Of a stretch of DNA of 6,987 nucleotides, positions 1 to 6,657 are shown piece by piece. The translations under genes were made by a program, and so were the position numbers. The stretch covers positions 1 to 6,987 of the forward strand of contig CAUDAE010000101.1 of assembly GCA_958447445.1 (NCBI GenBank), given 5' to 3'. Position 1 is the stretch's first letter. Each line of letters begins with the position of its first letter. Under the pieces are notes generated by a model that made no database searches, had not been told where the DNA came from, and saw nothing but the letters and a program-made list of their open reading frames with translations. Source of the DNA: an uncultured Collinsella sp. Its GTDB lineage: Bacteria; Actinomycetota; Coriobacteriia; Coriobacteriales; Coriobacteriaceae.

Positions 1-1
1 C

Positions 2-106
2 ATGGAGCAGAACCTCGATCGCCTGACGGTAATTATGGCCGTTGTTTTTGCCGTGTGCGTCGTCCTGTGCATGTTCTTCTTCCCGCAGGGCATCGTCGGC
101 TACTAA
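2..106 (+). CDS. C-terminal end of a membrane protein, or a complete 34-residue small membrane protein
   Basis: An open frame runs from the left edge to a TAA at 104-106. From the ATG at 2 it would encode 34 residues: a short polar start (MEQNLDRLT), one hydrophobic segment at about residues 9-27 that can cross a membrane, and the tail PQGIVGY. Because only one base precedes the ATG, no ribosome binding site can be examined. The likelier reading is that this is the last membrane helix of a larger protein that begins outside the window. A terminator follows 26 bases after the stop, which supports this being a true gene end. I do not recognise the family and assign no function. Confidence 0.5.
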   Translation: MEQNLDRLTVIMAVVFAVCVVLCMFFFPQGIVGY

Positions 107-131
107 GCATCGGCGTATATACGTTTGCAAT

Positions 132-158
132 GGGTCTCGCAGGTGCGGGACCCTTTTT
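132..158 (+). terminator. Rho-independent terminator after the upstream gene
   Basis: GGGTCTCGCA (132-141) pairs with TGCGGGACCC (144-153) across a GG centre, giving nine Watson-Crick pairs and one T-G pair; the innermost A-T pair probably opens to make a workable loop. TTTTT at 154-158 follows directly, then GTTT. The T tract lies only on the + strand side, so it terminates rightward transcription and separates the upstream gene from the opp operon. Confidence 0.85.
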
Positions 159-271
159 GTTTACATATTTGTAACAGAGTCAAAATATCCCCACATACTT
201 CGCCCAACTAAAGAAATTCTCGACCGTTAACCGGAATTAGCCCCAAATCGTGCATAAAATGCGCTACTGTA

Positions 272-300
272 TTGCGAAACGTTGGTCCGTTGTGCATAAC
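272..300 (+). promoter_or_regulatory. Weak candidate promoter for the opp operon
   Basis: TTGCGA (272-277) and CATAAC (295-300) are separated by 17 bases and each match four of six consensus positions of a housekeeping sigma promoter. Transcription would start near 307 and leave a leader of about 93 bases. A competing -10 box, TAAAAT at 255-260, matches better but has no reasonable -35 box. A promoter must lie between the terminator ending at 158 and the oppA start, but the sequence does not single one out. Confidence 0.3.
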
Positions 301-348
301 CAGCCATAGCAGCGGGCGGCGTTTTGATGGTTCGGATCGGATTGTCTC

Positions 349-358
349 GACATATGTC
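349..358. repeat. 10-bp palindrome upstream of oppA, possible operator
   Basis: GACATATGTC is a perfect palindrome about 40 bases before the oppA start. It sits inside a looser inverted repeat, TCGGA (332-336) with TCCGA (357-361). It could be a protein-binding site or part of a leader fold. A single 10-bp palindrome carries little weight, and I do not recognise the site of any named regulator. Confidence 0.25.
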
Positions 359-387
359 CGACTGAACATTTCTTTGTCCTATCTCAT

Positions 388-394
388 AAGGAGG
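388..394 (+). promoter_or_regulatory. Ribosome binding site of oppA
   Basis: AAGGAGG is a near-perfect Shine-Dalgarno sequence ending five bases before the ATG at 400. It decides the start: the next in-frame ATG codons (412 and 430) are too far away to use it. Confidence 0.85.
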
Positions 395-399
395 ATGGC

Positions 400-2076
400 A
401 TGGCTGATTCTATGTTCCACCAGCCCGTTATGGGTCGTCGCGCCTTTGTTGGCGGCACCCTCGCTGCGAGCTCCATGGCTTTTCTTGCCGCATGCGGCAA
501 GAAGGGCGGCGACGCTTCCGGTTCTGAGTCCGGTTCGACGCTGAACTTCTACATCAACAACCCGGTCTGCATCGACCCCTACAATGTCCAGGAGGACCAG
601 GGCACTCAGGTCGAGTACCAGCTCTTTGACGCTCTGACCTCTTATGACGCCGAGAAGGGCGAGATCGTTCCGCTGGCTTGCGAGTCCTTTGAGGCCAACG
701 ACGACGCCACCGAGTTTACCTTCAAGATCAAGAAGGCCAAGTTCCACAACGGTGACGACGTTACCTCCAAGTCCTTCAAGCTCGGTTGGGAGCGTCTGGT
801 CAACACCAAGTCGGCCATCGCTACCGAGTACGGCCCTTCCGAGGTCTCCTATCACCTTTCCATGGTCGAGGGCTATGACGACCTGCTTGCCGGTAACGCT
901 ACCGAGCTCAGCGGTGTTACTTGCCCCGACGATGAGACCCTCGTCGTCAAGCTGTCTTCCGCTTACGCCGACTTCCCCTTCGTCGCCTCTCACCCGGCTC
1001 TGGCCCCGGTTCCCGAGTGCGCCGAGTCCGATGTCAAGAGCTTCTACCTTGCACCGGTCGGTAACGGCCCGTTCATGATGGACGGCAAGTGGGAGGATGG
1101 TCAGGAGATCAACCTCAAGAAGTTCGACGATTACTATGGCGACAAGGCCAAGATCGATGGCATCCACTTCCAGGTCATCAAGGACATGGAGACCGCTTAC
1201 AAGGAGTTCCAGGCCGGTAACCTCGATGTCTGCGACGTTCCCGTTGCTCAGATCGACGCTGCCAAGAAGGATCGCGGCGTGTCCAAGGACGGCTACACCA
1301 TGGGTGACGGCGAGCGCATGCTGCTCGGCGCCGAGCCTTCCACCTACTACCTGACCTGCAACAACACGGCCGAGCCGTTCAACAACGCCGACCTGCGCAG
1401 GGGTATCTCCCTGGCCATCAACCGTGAGGCCATCTGCAAGACCATCTTCAAGGGTACCCGTACCCCTGCCGACGGCATTGTTCCTCCGGGCATCGATGGC
1501 TACAAGGAGGGCGCATGGGAGTTCTGCGCCTACGACGTCGACAAGGCTAACGAGTACCTCGACAAGGTTGCTCCCGCTGGTGCTAACGGCGATCGTGGCA
1601 TTAACGTGACTCTGTCCTACAACCAGGACGGTGGCCACAAGGAGATCATGGAGTCCATCATCGGCGACCTCGCCAAGGTTGGCGTTACCGCTGTCTCCGA
1701 TACCCCCGAGTGGTCTGCCCTGCTCGAGCAGTATCAGAACTTTAACTATCAGTTCGGTCGTCTGGGTTGGATTGCTGACTACCCGATCATGGACAACTTC
1801 CTGTATCCGCTGTTCCACTCCGACTCCCTCGGTGGCGACAACCGCTCTGGTTACAACAACCCCGAGTTCGACGCCAAGGTCGACGAGGCCCGTACCACGG
1901 TTGCCGACGAAGAGTGCGTCGCTAAGATGCAGGAGGCCGATGCAATGGTCGCTGCCGACTGCCCGGTCATCCCGGTGATGTTCTACACGCACACCATCGC
2001 CGGCTCTGATCGCATCAAGCACCTCTATGTCGATCCGCAGAAGCACGCCGATTTGGGTACCGCTGAGCTCGCCTAA
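400..2076 (+). CDS. oppA: Peptide-binding lipoprotein of an ABC importer (solute-binding protein family 5)
   Basis: This 558-residue protein is the extracytoplasmic receptor that captures peptides and hands them to the OppB/OppC channel. Residues 1-32 form a lipoprotein signal: a twin-arginine motif GRRAFVG at 12-18, a hydrophobic stretch, and the lipobox LAAC with the lipidated Cys at 32. The mature protein starts CGKKGG followed by a Ser/Gly linker. The body is a family 5 (OppA/DppA) fold: VGNGPFMM at 220-227 fits the family P-x-G-x-G-P-Y/F motif, followed by KKFDDYYG and the F-QAGNLDV segment. GWIADYP places Asp460 where E. coli/Salmonella OppA has the aspartate that binds the peptide amino terminus. 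The length is typical of the family. It is the first gene of the operon, with the strongest ribosome binding site. Members of the family can also bind other ligands, so 'oligopeptide' and the symbol oppA rather than dppA are inferred from the operon layout. Confidence 0.93.
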   Translation: MADSMFHQPVMGRRAFVGGTLAASSMAFLAACGKKGGDASGSESGSTLNFYINNPVCIDPYNVQEDQGTQVEYQLFDALTSYDAEKGEIVPLACESFEANDDATEFTFKIKKAKFHNGDDVTSKSFKLGWERLVNTKSAIATEYGPSEVSYHLSMVEGYDDLLAGNATELSGVTCPDDETLVVKLSSAYADFPFVASHPALAPVPECAESDVKSFYLAPVGNGPFMMDGKWEDGQEINLKKFDDYYGDKAKIDGIHFQVIKDMETAYKEFQAGNLDVCDVPVAQIDAAKKDRGVSKDGYTMGDGERMLLGAEPSTYYLTCNNTAEPFNNADLRRGISLAINREAICKTIFKGTRTPADGIVPPGIDGYKEGAWEFCAYDVDKANEYLDKVAPAGANGDRGINVTLSYNQDGGHKEIMESIIGDLAKVGVTAVSDTPEWSALLEQYQNFNYQFGRLGWIADYPIMDNFLYPLFHSDSLGGDNRSGYNNPEFDAKVDEARTTVADEECVAKMQEADAMVAADCPVIPVMFYTHTIAGSDRIKHLYVDPQKHADLGTAELA

Positions 2077-2092
2077 GAGTTTGCAGCTTCCG

Positions 2093-2120
2093 TGAGGGTC
2101 AAGTATTTACGTAGACCTCA
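2093..2120 (+). repeat. Imperfect inverted repeat just after oppA
   Basis: TGAGGGTC (2093-2100) can pair with GACCTCA (2114-2120) if one G is bulged, around a 13-base loop. No T tract follows. It starts 16 bases after the oppA stop codon and could protect the 3' end of an oppA-only transcript, but the loop is large and the pairing modest. Confidence 0.35.
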
Positions 2121-2173
2121 TGGGAAACATACAGTTCTCCCTAACCTGGGGTAAACTGGCTGATGGTAATTTT

Positions 2174-2201
2174 GGGATGCCGGTCTGGCGATCGGCATCC
2201 C
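2174..2201 (+). terminator. Strong hairpin between oppA and oppB, probable partial terminator or mRNA stabiliser
   Basis: GGGATGCCG (2174-2182) pairs perfectly with CGGCATCCC (2193-2201). Three further inner pairs (one G-T) leave a four-base TGGC loop, making a 12-bp stem. Only ATTT follows, so it lacks a proper T tract and should be leaky. A hairpin after the binding-protein gene is common in ABC importer operons and typically raises binding-protein mRNA above permease mRNA. That role is inferred here. Confidence 0.6.
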
Positions 2202-2213
2202 ATTTAGGTTAAT

Positions 2214-2228
2214 CCCTAGATAGGGGAG
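2214..2228 (+). promoter_or_regulatory. oppB ribosome binding site within a potential occluding pairing
   Basis: AGGGGAG (2222-2228) lies four bases before the oppB ATG at 2233. CCCT (2214-2217) can pair with AGGG (2222-2225) over an AGAT loop. Alternatively, CTCCCTA (2137-2143) can pair with 2221-2228 with one bulged G, enclosing the 2174-2201 hairpin. Either pairing would mask the ribosome binding site. The complementarity is visible; a regulatory effect is inference. Confidence 0.4.
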
Positions 2229-2232
2229 TGGT

Positions 2233-3270
2233 ATGGGTAAGTACATCGTTAAACGTGTGCTTCAGTTCATCCCGGTGTTTTTGGGCGTTACGCTGATTTT
2301 GTTCGCCCTCCAGAATATCGTGCCGGGAGATCCGATCAAGCTGATCGGTGGAGACAAGGCTCTGTCCCCCGAGGTGGAGCTTCAGCTTCGCGTCCGCTAT
2401 CACCTGGTCCAGTCGGACGAGGACGGCAACGCGATCCTTGACGAGAACGGCGACCCCGTTCAAACGTCGCTCGTGGACCGTTACTTGTATTACATGAACG
2501 GCCTGCTTCATGGCGATCTGGGCAATTCGTATCAGCGCAAGCTGCCGGTTACGGAAATCTTTGCCCAGAAGTATCCGTATACGGTCAAACTTGCCGCGTG
2601 CGCCATCGTGCTCGAGGCAATCATGGGTATCGGTGCGGGTATCATTTCGGCGGTAAAGCGTTATTCCTTCTGGGATATTTTGGTAACGCTCACCACGTCG
2701 ATCCTCGTTGCCGTCCCGGCCTTCTGGCTCGGTATGTTGCTGCAACTGTTCTTTGGCGTCATTCTCAAGGACGCCACGGGCGGTGCATTCTCCATGCCGA
2801 TCTCGGGTGCCGGCGGTGCCAGCTTTCAGTATCAGGATTGGATGCACTATGTGCTTCCGACCATTACGCTGGCTTCGGTTTCGACCGCTTATGCTGCCCG
2901 CATTATGCGCTCGCAGCTGCTTGACGTCATGAACCAGGATTACATCCGTACGGCAAAAGCCAAGGGTCTCTCCAATCGCGCGATCATCATCAAGCATGCG
3001 CTTAAGAATGCACTTATCCCCGTCGTTACCTATATTGGTGTCGACTTTGGCGGCATGCTTTCGGGCGCCATCCTGACCGAGACGGTCTTTAACTGGCCCG
3101 GTATCGGCTATGAGGTCTATCGCGCCATTAGCATGCGTGACTGGCCCATCGTTATGGGCGGCGTTACGCTCATCGTCGTCGTCGTCATGGTGATCAACCT
3201 GCTCGTCGACATTAGCTATGCATTCCTCGACCCGCGCATCCGCCTTGGCGGTCCGTCGGATAAGGCCTAA
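2233..3270 (+). CDS. oppB: Peptide ABC importer permease (OppB/DppB family)
   Basis: This 345-residue inner-membrane protein is one half of the peptide channel. The opening (MGKYIVKRVLQFIPVFLGVT) is typical of DppB/OppB, with membrane helix 1 at about residues 9-30. An extracytoplasmic domain of about 85 residues follows, carrying the family NIVPGDP segment. Further helices lie near 116-140, 146-178, 206-225, 262-286 and 304-327, giving the six expected. The cytoplasmic EAA loop, which docks onto the ATPases, is at 237-263 (YIRTAKAKGLSNRAIIIKHA through ALIP). The end DPRIRLGG is characteristic. The start is fixed by the site at 2222-2228. It follows oppA after 156 bases and precedes oppC by 14 bases. 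OppB and DppB cannot be separated from sequence alone. Confidence 0.93.
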   Translation: MGKYIVKRVLQFIPVFLGVTLILFALQNIVPGDPIKLIGGDKALSPEVELQLRVRYHLVQSDEDGNAILDENGDPVQTSLVDRYLYYMNGLLHGDLGNSYQRKLPVTEIFAQKYPYTVKLAACAIVLEAIMGIGAGIISAVKRYSFWDILVTLTTSILVAVPAFWLGMLLQLFFGVILKDATGGAFSMPISGAGGASFQYQDWMHYVLPTITLASVSTAYAARIMRSQLLDVMNQDYIRTAKAKGLSNRAIIIKHALKNALIPVVTYIGVDFGGMLSGAILTETVFNWPGIGYEVYRAISMRDWPIVMGGVTLIVVVVMVINLLVDISYAFLDPRIRLGGPSDKA

Positions 3271-3284
3271 GGGAGGTACGTCTC

Positions 3285-4220
3285 ATGCAGGAAACTGATT
3301 CTCAGTCTCAGGAGCAGGCTACCGCCACCAAGGCCGCATCTGCTCCCGCCAAGTCCCGCACGCTGTGGGGCGATGCTTTTAAGCGTCTTCGTAAGAACAA
3401 GCTCGCCGTTATCGGTGTCTGCTGGATCATCATCGTCGTTGTGGTTGCCCTGACCGCAGATCTGTGGGCTAAGCCCTGGCTCGGTTCGCCGACGGCTTCC
3501 GACTCGACCACCATGGCCCAGACGTCGCTGATGGCTCCGTGTGCAGAGCACCCGTTTGGCACCGACGCCCTTGGTCGTGACATTCTCGTTCGCGTTATCT
3601 ACGGTGCACGTGTTTCGCTGTCCGTCGGCATTATGGCCACTGCGATCTCCACGGTGATTGGTCTGGTCATGGGTGCTCTGGCCGGTTTCTACGGCGGCAT
3701 CTGGGATACGATCATCATGCGCTGTGCGGATATTTTCCTGGCGTTCCCGTACGTGCTTTTCGTTGTCGCCATGATCGCCGTTATCGGCCGTGGTCTTCAG
3801 AACGTCTTTTTTGCCATCGGCATTCTCGGCTGGCCTTCGATTGCGCGCGTCTTCCGCTCTGCAATCTTGACGGTCAAGGAAAACGACTATGTTGACGCTG
3901 CGCGCGCGATGGGTGCATCTGATGCTCGTATCGTTGTGCGTCACATCTTCCCGAACTCTGTCGCCTCCATCGTGGTCTACGCGACCATGAACATTGGTGG
4001 CGCCATTCTGACCGAGTCCGCTCTGTCCTTCCTCGGCATGGGCGTTATTCCGCCTACGCCTTCGTGGGGCTCCATGATTCAGGACGGTCAGCAGTATCTT
4101 CTGACTGCTCCCTGGATGATGATCATGCCCGGTCTGGCAATTCTTTCGACGGTGCTCGCCTTCACCCTGCTGGGTGACGGTCTGCGCGACGCCCTCGACG
4201 TCAAGATGAAGGACGCATAA
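3285..4220 (+). CDS. oppC: Peptide ABC importer permease (OppC/DppC family)
   Basis: This 311-residue protein is the second channel subunit. A Gln/Ala-rich cytoplasmic tail of about 39 residues precedes helix 1 (40-62). The short external segment ends in HPFGTDALGRDILVR (89-103), a hallmark of the OppC/DppC family. Helices follow near 110-135, 154-172, 173-192, 227-250 and 277-297. The EAA loop is at 202-224 (YVDAARAMGASDARIVVRHI), with the conserved Gly at 211. The start at 3285 has GGGAGG at 3271-3276, eight bases upstream, immediately after the oppB stop. It pairs with OppB in the membrane and contacts OppD and OppF. Length and topology are normal for the family. Confidence 0.93.
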   Translation: MQETDSQSQEQATATKAASAPAKSRTLWGDAFKRLRKNKLAVIGVCWIIIVVVVALTADLWAKPWLGSPTASDSTTMAQTSLMAPCAEHPFGTDALGRDILVRVIYGARVSLSVGIMATAISTVIGLVMGALAGFYGGIWDTIIMRCADIFLAFPYVLFVVAMIAVIGRGLQNVFFAIGILGWPSIARVFRSAILTVKENDYVDAARAMGASDARIVVRHIFPNSVASIVVYATMNIGGAILTESALSFLGMGVIPPTPSWGSMIQDGQQYLLTAPWMMIMPGLAILSTVLAFTLLGDGLRDALDVKMKDA

Positions 4221-4222
4221 GG

Positions 4223-5305
4223 ATGAAGAAGAACAAGAACTATGTGGACCAGCCGGTTCCCGAGGGCCAGCATCTGCTCGAGGTCGATGACCTTAAGATG
4301 TATTTCCATACCGAGGACGGCGTCGTTCGCGCTGTCGACGGTGTCTCCTACACGCTCGATCGCGGCGAGACCCTGGGCGTCGTCGGTGAGTCCGGCTCCG
4401 GTAAGTCCGTGACCGCCATGACCATCATGGGTCTTATCTCGATGCCTCCGGGAAAGATCGAGGGCGGCGACGTTCGCTATCGCGGTCGTTCTATCCTCGA
4501 GATGACCGAGGTAGAGATGCAGCGCATTCGCGGTAACGATATCGCGATGATCTTCCAGGATCCTATGACCTCCTTGAACCCGGTCTATAAGATCGGCAAG
4601 CAGGTGGGCGAGGGCCTTCGTCTGCACCGCGGCTACTCCAAGCAGGAGGCGCTCAAGCGCGCCACCGAGCTTTTGGACCTCGTTGGCATTCCCGAGCCCG
4701 AGAAGCGCGTCAATGAGTATCCCCACCAGTTCTCTGGCGGTATGCGTCAGCGCGTCATGATCGCTATGGCTCTTGCCTGCGATCCCGATATTCTGATTGC
4801 CGACGAGCCCACGACTGCCTTGGACGTTACCATCCAGGCTCAGATTATTGAGCTTATGCAGGAAATGCAGGAGAAGAACGGCAACGCCATCATCATGATC
4901 ACCCATGATCTGGGCGTCGTTGCTGATATGGCCGACAAGATCATGGTTATGTACGCTGGCCGTCCCGTCGAGTTCGGTACTGCTGAGGAAATCTTCTACG
5001 AGAGCCGCCACCCCTACACCTGGGGCCTTATCCGCTCCATCCCGGAGCAGGCCATCGATGAGAAGAAGCCGCTTACGCCGATTCATGGCAACCCGCCTTC
5101 GCTCATGAACCTGCCCGAGGGCTGCGTGTTCTCGCCTCGTTGCCCCTATGCGACCGATAAGTGCCGCAAGCAGCGCCCCGAGCGCGTTGTCACCGAGTCT
5201 GGTCATTACTCTGCGTGCCACTACTCCGGTGACCCCGAGTTCCTCAAGAACGCTCCTGAGACGTCCCGTACGCGCAAGGATTCCAAGAAGGGAGGCGAGG
5301 CGTAA
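4223..5305 (+). CDS. oppD: Peptide ABC importer ATPase (OppD/DppD family) with C-terminal four-cysteine motif
   Basis: This 360-residue cytoplasmic ATPase powers import together with OppF. All nucleotide-binding motifs are present: Walker A GESGSGKS (55-62), Q-loop IFQDPMTSLNP, signature FSGGMRQR (170-177), Walker B ILIADEPTTALD with Asp194 and Glu195, and the switch His228 in ITHD. The C-terminal peptide-transporter extension begins at HPYTWGLIRSIP. It contains Cys301, Cys307, Cys314 and Cys332, in the pattern C-x5-C-x6-C-x17-C. In Thermoanaerobacter DppD, four cysteines in this extension hold a [4Fe-4S] cluster; by analogy one may bind here. The start lies two bases after the oppC stop. GAAGGA at 4208-4213, inside oppC, serves as the ribosome binding site, so translation is probably coupled to oppC. 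Confidence 0.93.
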   Translation: MKKNKNYVDQPVPEGQHLLEVDDLKMYFHTEDGVVRAVDGVSYTLDRGETLGVVGESGSGKSVTAMTIMGLISMPPGKIEGGDVRYRGRSILEMTEVEMQRIRGNDIAMIFQDPMTSLNPVYKIGKQVGEGLRLHRGYSKQEALKRATELLDLVGIPEPEKRVNEYPHQFSGGMRQRVMIAMALACDPDILIADEPTTALDVTIQAQIIELMQEMQEKNGNAIIMITHDLGVVADMADKIMVMYAGRPVEFGTAEEIFYESRHPYTWGLIRSIPEQAIDEKKPLTPIHGNPPSLMNLPEGCVFSPRCPYATDKCRKQRPERVVTESGHYSACHYSGDPEFLKNAPETSRTRKDSKKGGEA

Positions 5306-6334
5306 ATGGCAGACAATAACGAGCGCACTCCACTGCTGAAGGTCGAGCACCTCTCTAAGGAGTTCCCCGCAGAGTCCGGCATGTTCGCCAAGCGTTTTTC
5401 CAAGCGTGTCGTCTCTGCTGTAAATGACATCTCTTTTGAGATTTATCCTGGCGAGACCTTCGGTCTGGTTGGCGAGTCTGGTTGCGGTAAGTCCACGACG
5501 GGCCGCACCATCATGCGCCTCACCAAGCCGACGGCTGGTAAGGTGTTCTTCCAGGGTAAAGATGTTGCCGAGATGAGCAAGCATGAGATCAAGGACATGC
5601 GTCGCGAGATGCAGTTTATCTTCCAAGATCCTTATGCTTCGCTCAACCCTCGTATGACCATCGGTGAGATCGTCTCCGAGCCCATGACCATTCACGGCGT
5701 GGGCACCAAGGAAGAGCGCATTGAGCGCGTCCGCGAGCTTCTCGACGTTGTCGGACTGAACCCCGAGCACATCAACCGTTATCCTCATGAGTTCTCCGGC
5801 GGTCAGCGTCAGCGTGTCGGCATCGCCCGCGCGTTCGCTTTGAAGCCCAAGCTGATCATCTGCGACGAGCCGGTTTCCGCTTTGGATGTGTCCATTCAGG
5901 CCCAGGTTCTGAACCTGCTCAAGGAACTCCAGGACAAGTTCGGTACCGCGTATCTGTTTATCGCTCACGACCTGTCCGTCGTGCAGCACATTTCCGATCG
6001 CGTTGCCGTTATGTATCTGGGTAAGATGGTTGAGGTTTCGGACTGGAAGACGCTCTATAGCGAGCCTCACCATCCGTACACGCAGTCGCTGCTGTCTGCC
6101 GTGCCGGTTCCCGATCCGGATATCCAGAAGACCCGTAAGCGCATCATCCTCGCCGGCGATCCGCCGTCACCGTTGGATCCGCCGACCGGTTGCCGTTTCC
6201 ACACCCGCTGCCCGATCGCGCAGGGTATTTGCTCTGAGAAGCTTCCCGAGTTTAAGGAAGTCGCACCGGGTCACTGCTGCGCGTGCCACTTCGCGGAGCC
6301 GTTCCCGATCAAGGAATCGCACATCGACCTGTAG
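5306..6334 (+). CDS. oppF: Peptide ABC importer ATPase (OppF/DppF family) with C-terminal cysteine motif
   Basis: This 342-residue ATPase is the partner of OppD. Walker A GESGCGKS is at 56-63, followed by Q-loop IFQDPYASLNP, signature FSGGQRQR (163-170), Walker B LIICDEPVSALD with Asp187 and Glu188, and the switch His221 in IAHD. The insertion after strand 1 (FAKRFSKRVVSAVNDISFEI) and the signature FSGGQRQRVGIARA are typical of OppF/DppF rather than OppD. The C-terminal extension has Cys296, Cys302 and Cys309 and then a CCAC cluster (Cys324, 325, 327), which could also ligate a [4Fe-4S] cluster. The ATG touches the oppD stop with no gap (TAAATG); GGGAGG at 5290-5295, inside oppD, is the ribosome binding site. 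It is the last gene of the operon; the first terminator-like structure follows within 60 bases. Confidence 0.93.
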   Translation: MADNNERTPLLKVEHLSKEFPAESGMFAKRFSKRVVSAVNDISFEIYPGETFGLVGESGCGKSTTGRTIMRLTKPTAGKVFFQGKDVAEMSKHEIKDMRREMQFIFQDPYASLNPRMTIGEIVSEPMTIHGVGTKEERIERVRELLDVVGLNPEHINRYPHEFSGGQRQRVGIARAFALKPKLIICDEPVSALDVSIQAQVLNLLKELQDKFGTAYLFIAHDLSVVQHISDRVAVMYLGKMVEVSDWKTLYSEPHHPYTQSLLSAVPVPDPDIQKTRKRIILAGDPPSPLDPPTGCRFHTRCPIAQGICSEKLPEFKEVAPGHCCACHFAEPFPIKESHIDL

Positions 6335-6350
6335 CCGGTTGTTATCGTCC

Positions 6351-6477
6351 GGGCCCGCCCTGAAGTTATTTTTCAGAACGTCCTCGGACATGCAAGAAAC
6401 CCCCGCTGCGCACTTCGTGCGGCGGGGGTTTCTTGCGTCCTGCGGAGTGTTCTGAAAAATAACTTCAGGGCGGGCCC
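6351..6477 (-). repeat. Long nested inverted repeat, copy 1 of a two-copy structured element
   Basis: Outer arms 6351-6379 and 6449-6477 are perfectly complementary over 29 bp. They enclose two 12-base strands that do not pair well (GTCCTCGGACAT at 6380-6391 and GTCCTGCGGAGT at 6437-6448). Inside lie perfect 15-bp arms (6392-6406 and 6422-6436), a TG bulge, and a 5-bp tip CGCAC/GTGCG over TTC, which reads GAA on the minus strand. The minus strand is given as the orientation because only then do the internal loops and tip line up with the second copy at 6658-6782. It sits 16 bases after the oppF stop. I cannot name a known family. It could be a structured RNA, a DNA cruciform site or a decayed mobile repeat. 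Confidence 0.85.
6392..6440. terminator. Probable terminator of the opp operon, inner hairpin of copy 1
   Basis: GCAAGAAACCCCCGC (6392-6406) pairs with GCGGGGGTTTCTTGC (6422-6436). The stem has a G/C-rich core and an A-rich 5' side matched by TTTCTT on the 3' side, which resembles a bidirectional Rho-independent terminator. The T tract is short and interrupted by one C. It is the first such structure after oppF. Confidence 0.6.
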
Positions 6478-6515
6478 TGCGGCAACTCGGCAGGGGGAGT
6501 GCGATTCCTCGATCG

Positions 6516-6545
6516 CTCACTTAATCTGATGAGAAATTGAGTGAG
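6516..6545. repeat. 10-bp hairpin overlapping the next one
   Basis: CTCACTTAAT (6516-6525) pairs with ATTGAGTGAG (6536-6545), with one T-G pair, around the loop CTGATGAGAA. Its 3' arm shares three bases (6543-6545) with the GC-rich hairpin at 6543-6568, so the two compete at their junction. No T tract follows, and the function is unknown. Confidence 0.45.
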
Positions 6546-6568
6546 GCCGGAGCTTTAGCTCCGGCCTC
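6543..6568. repeat. GC-rich perfect hairpin
   Basis: GAGGCCGGAGC (6543-6553) and GCTCCGGCCTC (6558-6568) are perfectly complementary over 11 bp around TTTA. A terminator is possible but no T tract follows on either strand. It may be a genome-wide intergenic palindrome. Confidence 0.6.
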
Positions 6569-6578
6569 CCCATATAAG

Positions 6579-6597
6579 GGCTCGGCAAAGCCGAGCC
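6579..6597. repeat. Second GC-rich perfect hairpin
   Basis: GGCTCGGC (6579-6586) and GCCGAGCC (6590-6597) pair over 8 bp around AAA, ten bases after the previous hairpin. The following sequence is A/T-rich (AAATATATAT at 6601-6610) but not a T tract. A much smaller hairpin, GGAGT/ACTCC around ACAT, lies at 6642-6655. Confidence 0.55.
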
Positions 6598-6657
6598 ACC
6601 AAATATATATCAGCCCCAGAACATGTTTGAGAACTGTGTCCGGAGTACATACTCCTA

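Noticed and set aside
114..123. CGTATATACG palindrome after the first gene
   Set aside because: A lone 10-bp palindrome in A/T-rich sequence just before a terminator; nothing supports a binding site.
379..2046. 555-codon open frame on the minus strand opposite oppA
   Set aside because: It shares the codon register of oppA, so it stays open simply because oppA avoids TTA, CTA and TCA codons. The product is low-complexity (Val/Leu/Asp/Gly-rich), and the sense frame is a clear family 5 binding protein.
4088..6073. 661-codon open frame on the minus strand across the end of oppC, oppD and oppF
   Set aside because: oppD and oppF happen to be in the same register because they abut, and both avoid TTA, CTA and TCA codons. 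The sense genes carry full ABC ATPase motifs.
6526..6536. CTGATGAGAAA, resembling the hammerhead ribozyme core CUGAUGA...GAAA
   Set aside because: There is no stem II between the two core boxes and no cleavage-site strand. The flanks simply pair with each other to make a plain hairpin (6516-6545).
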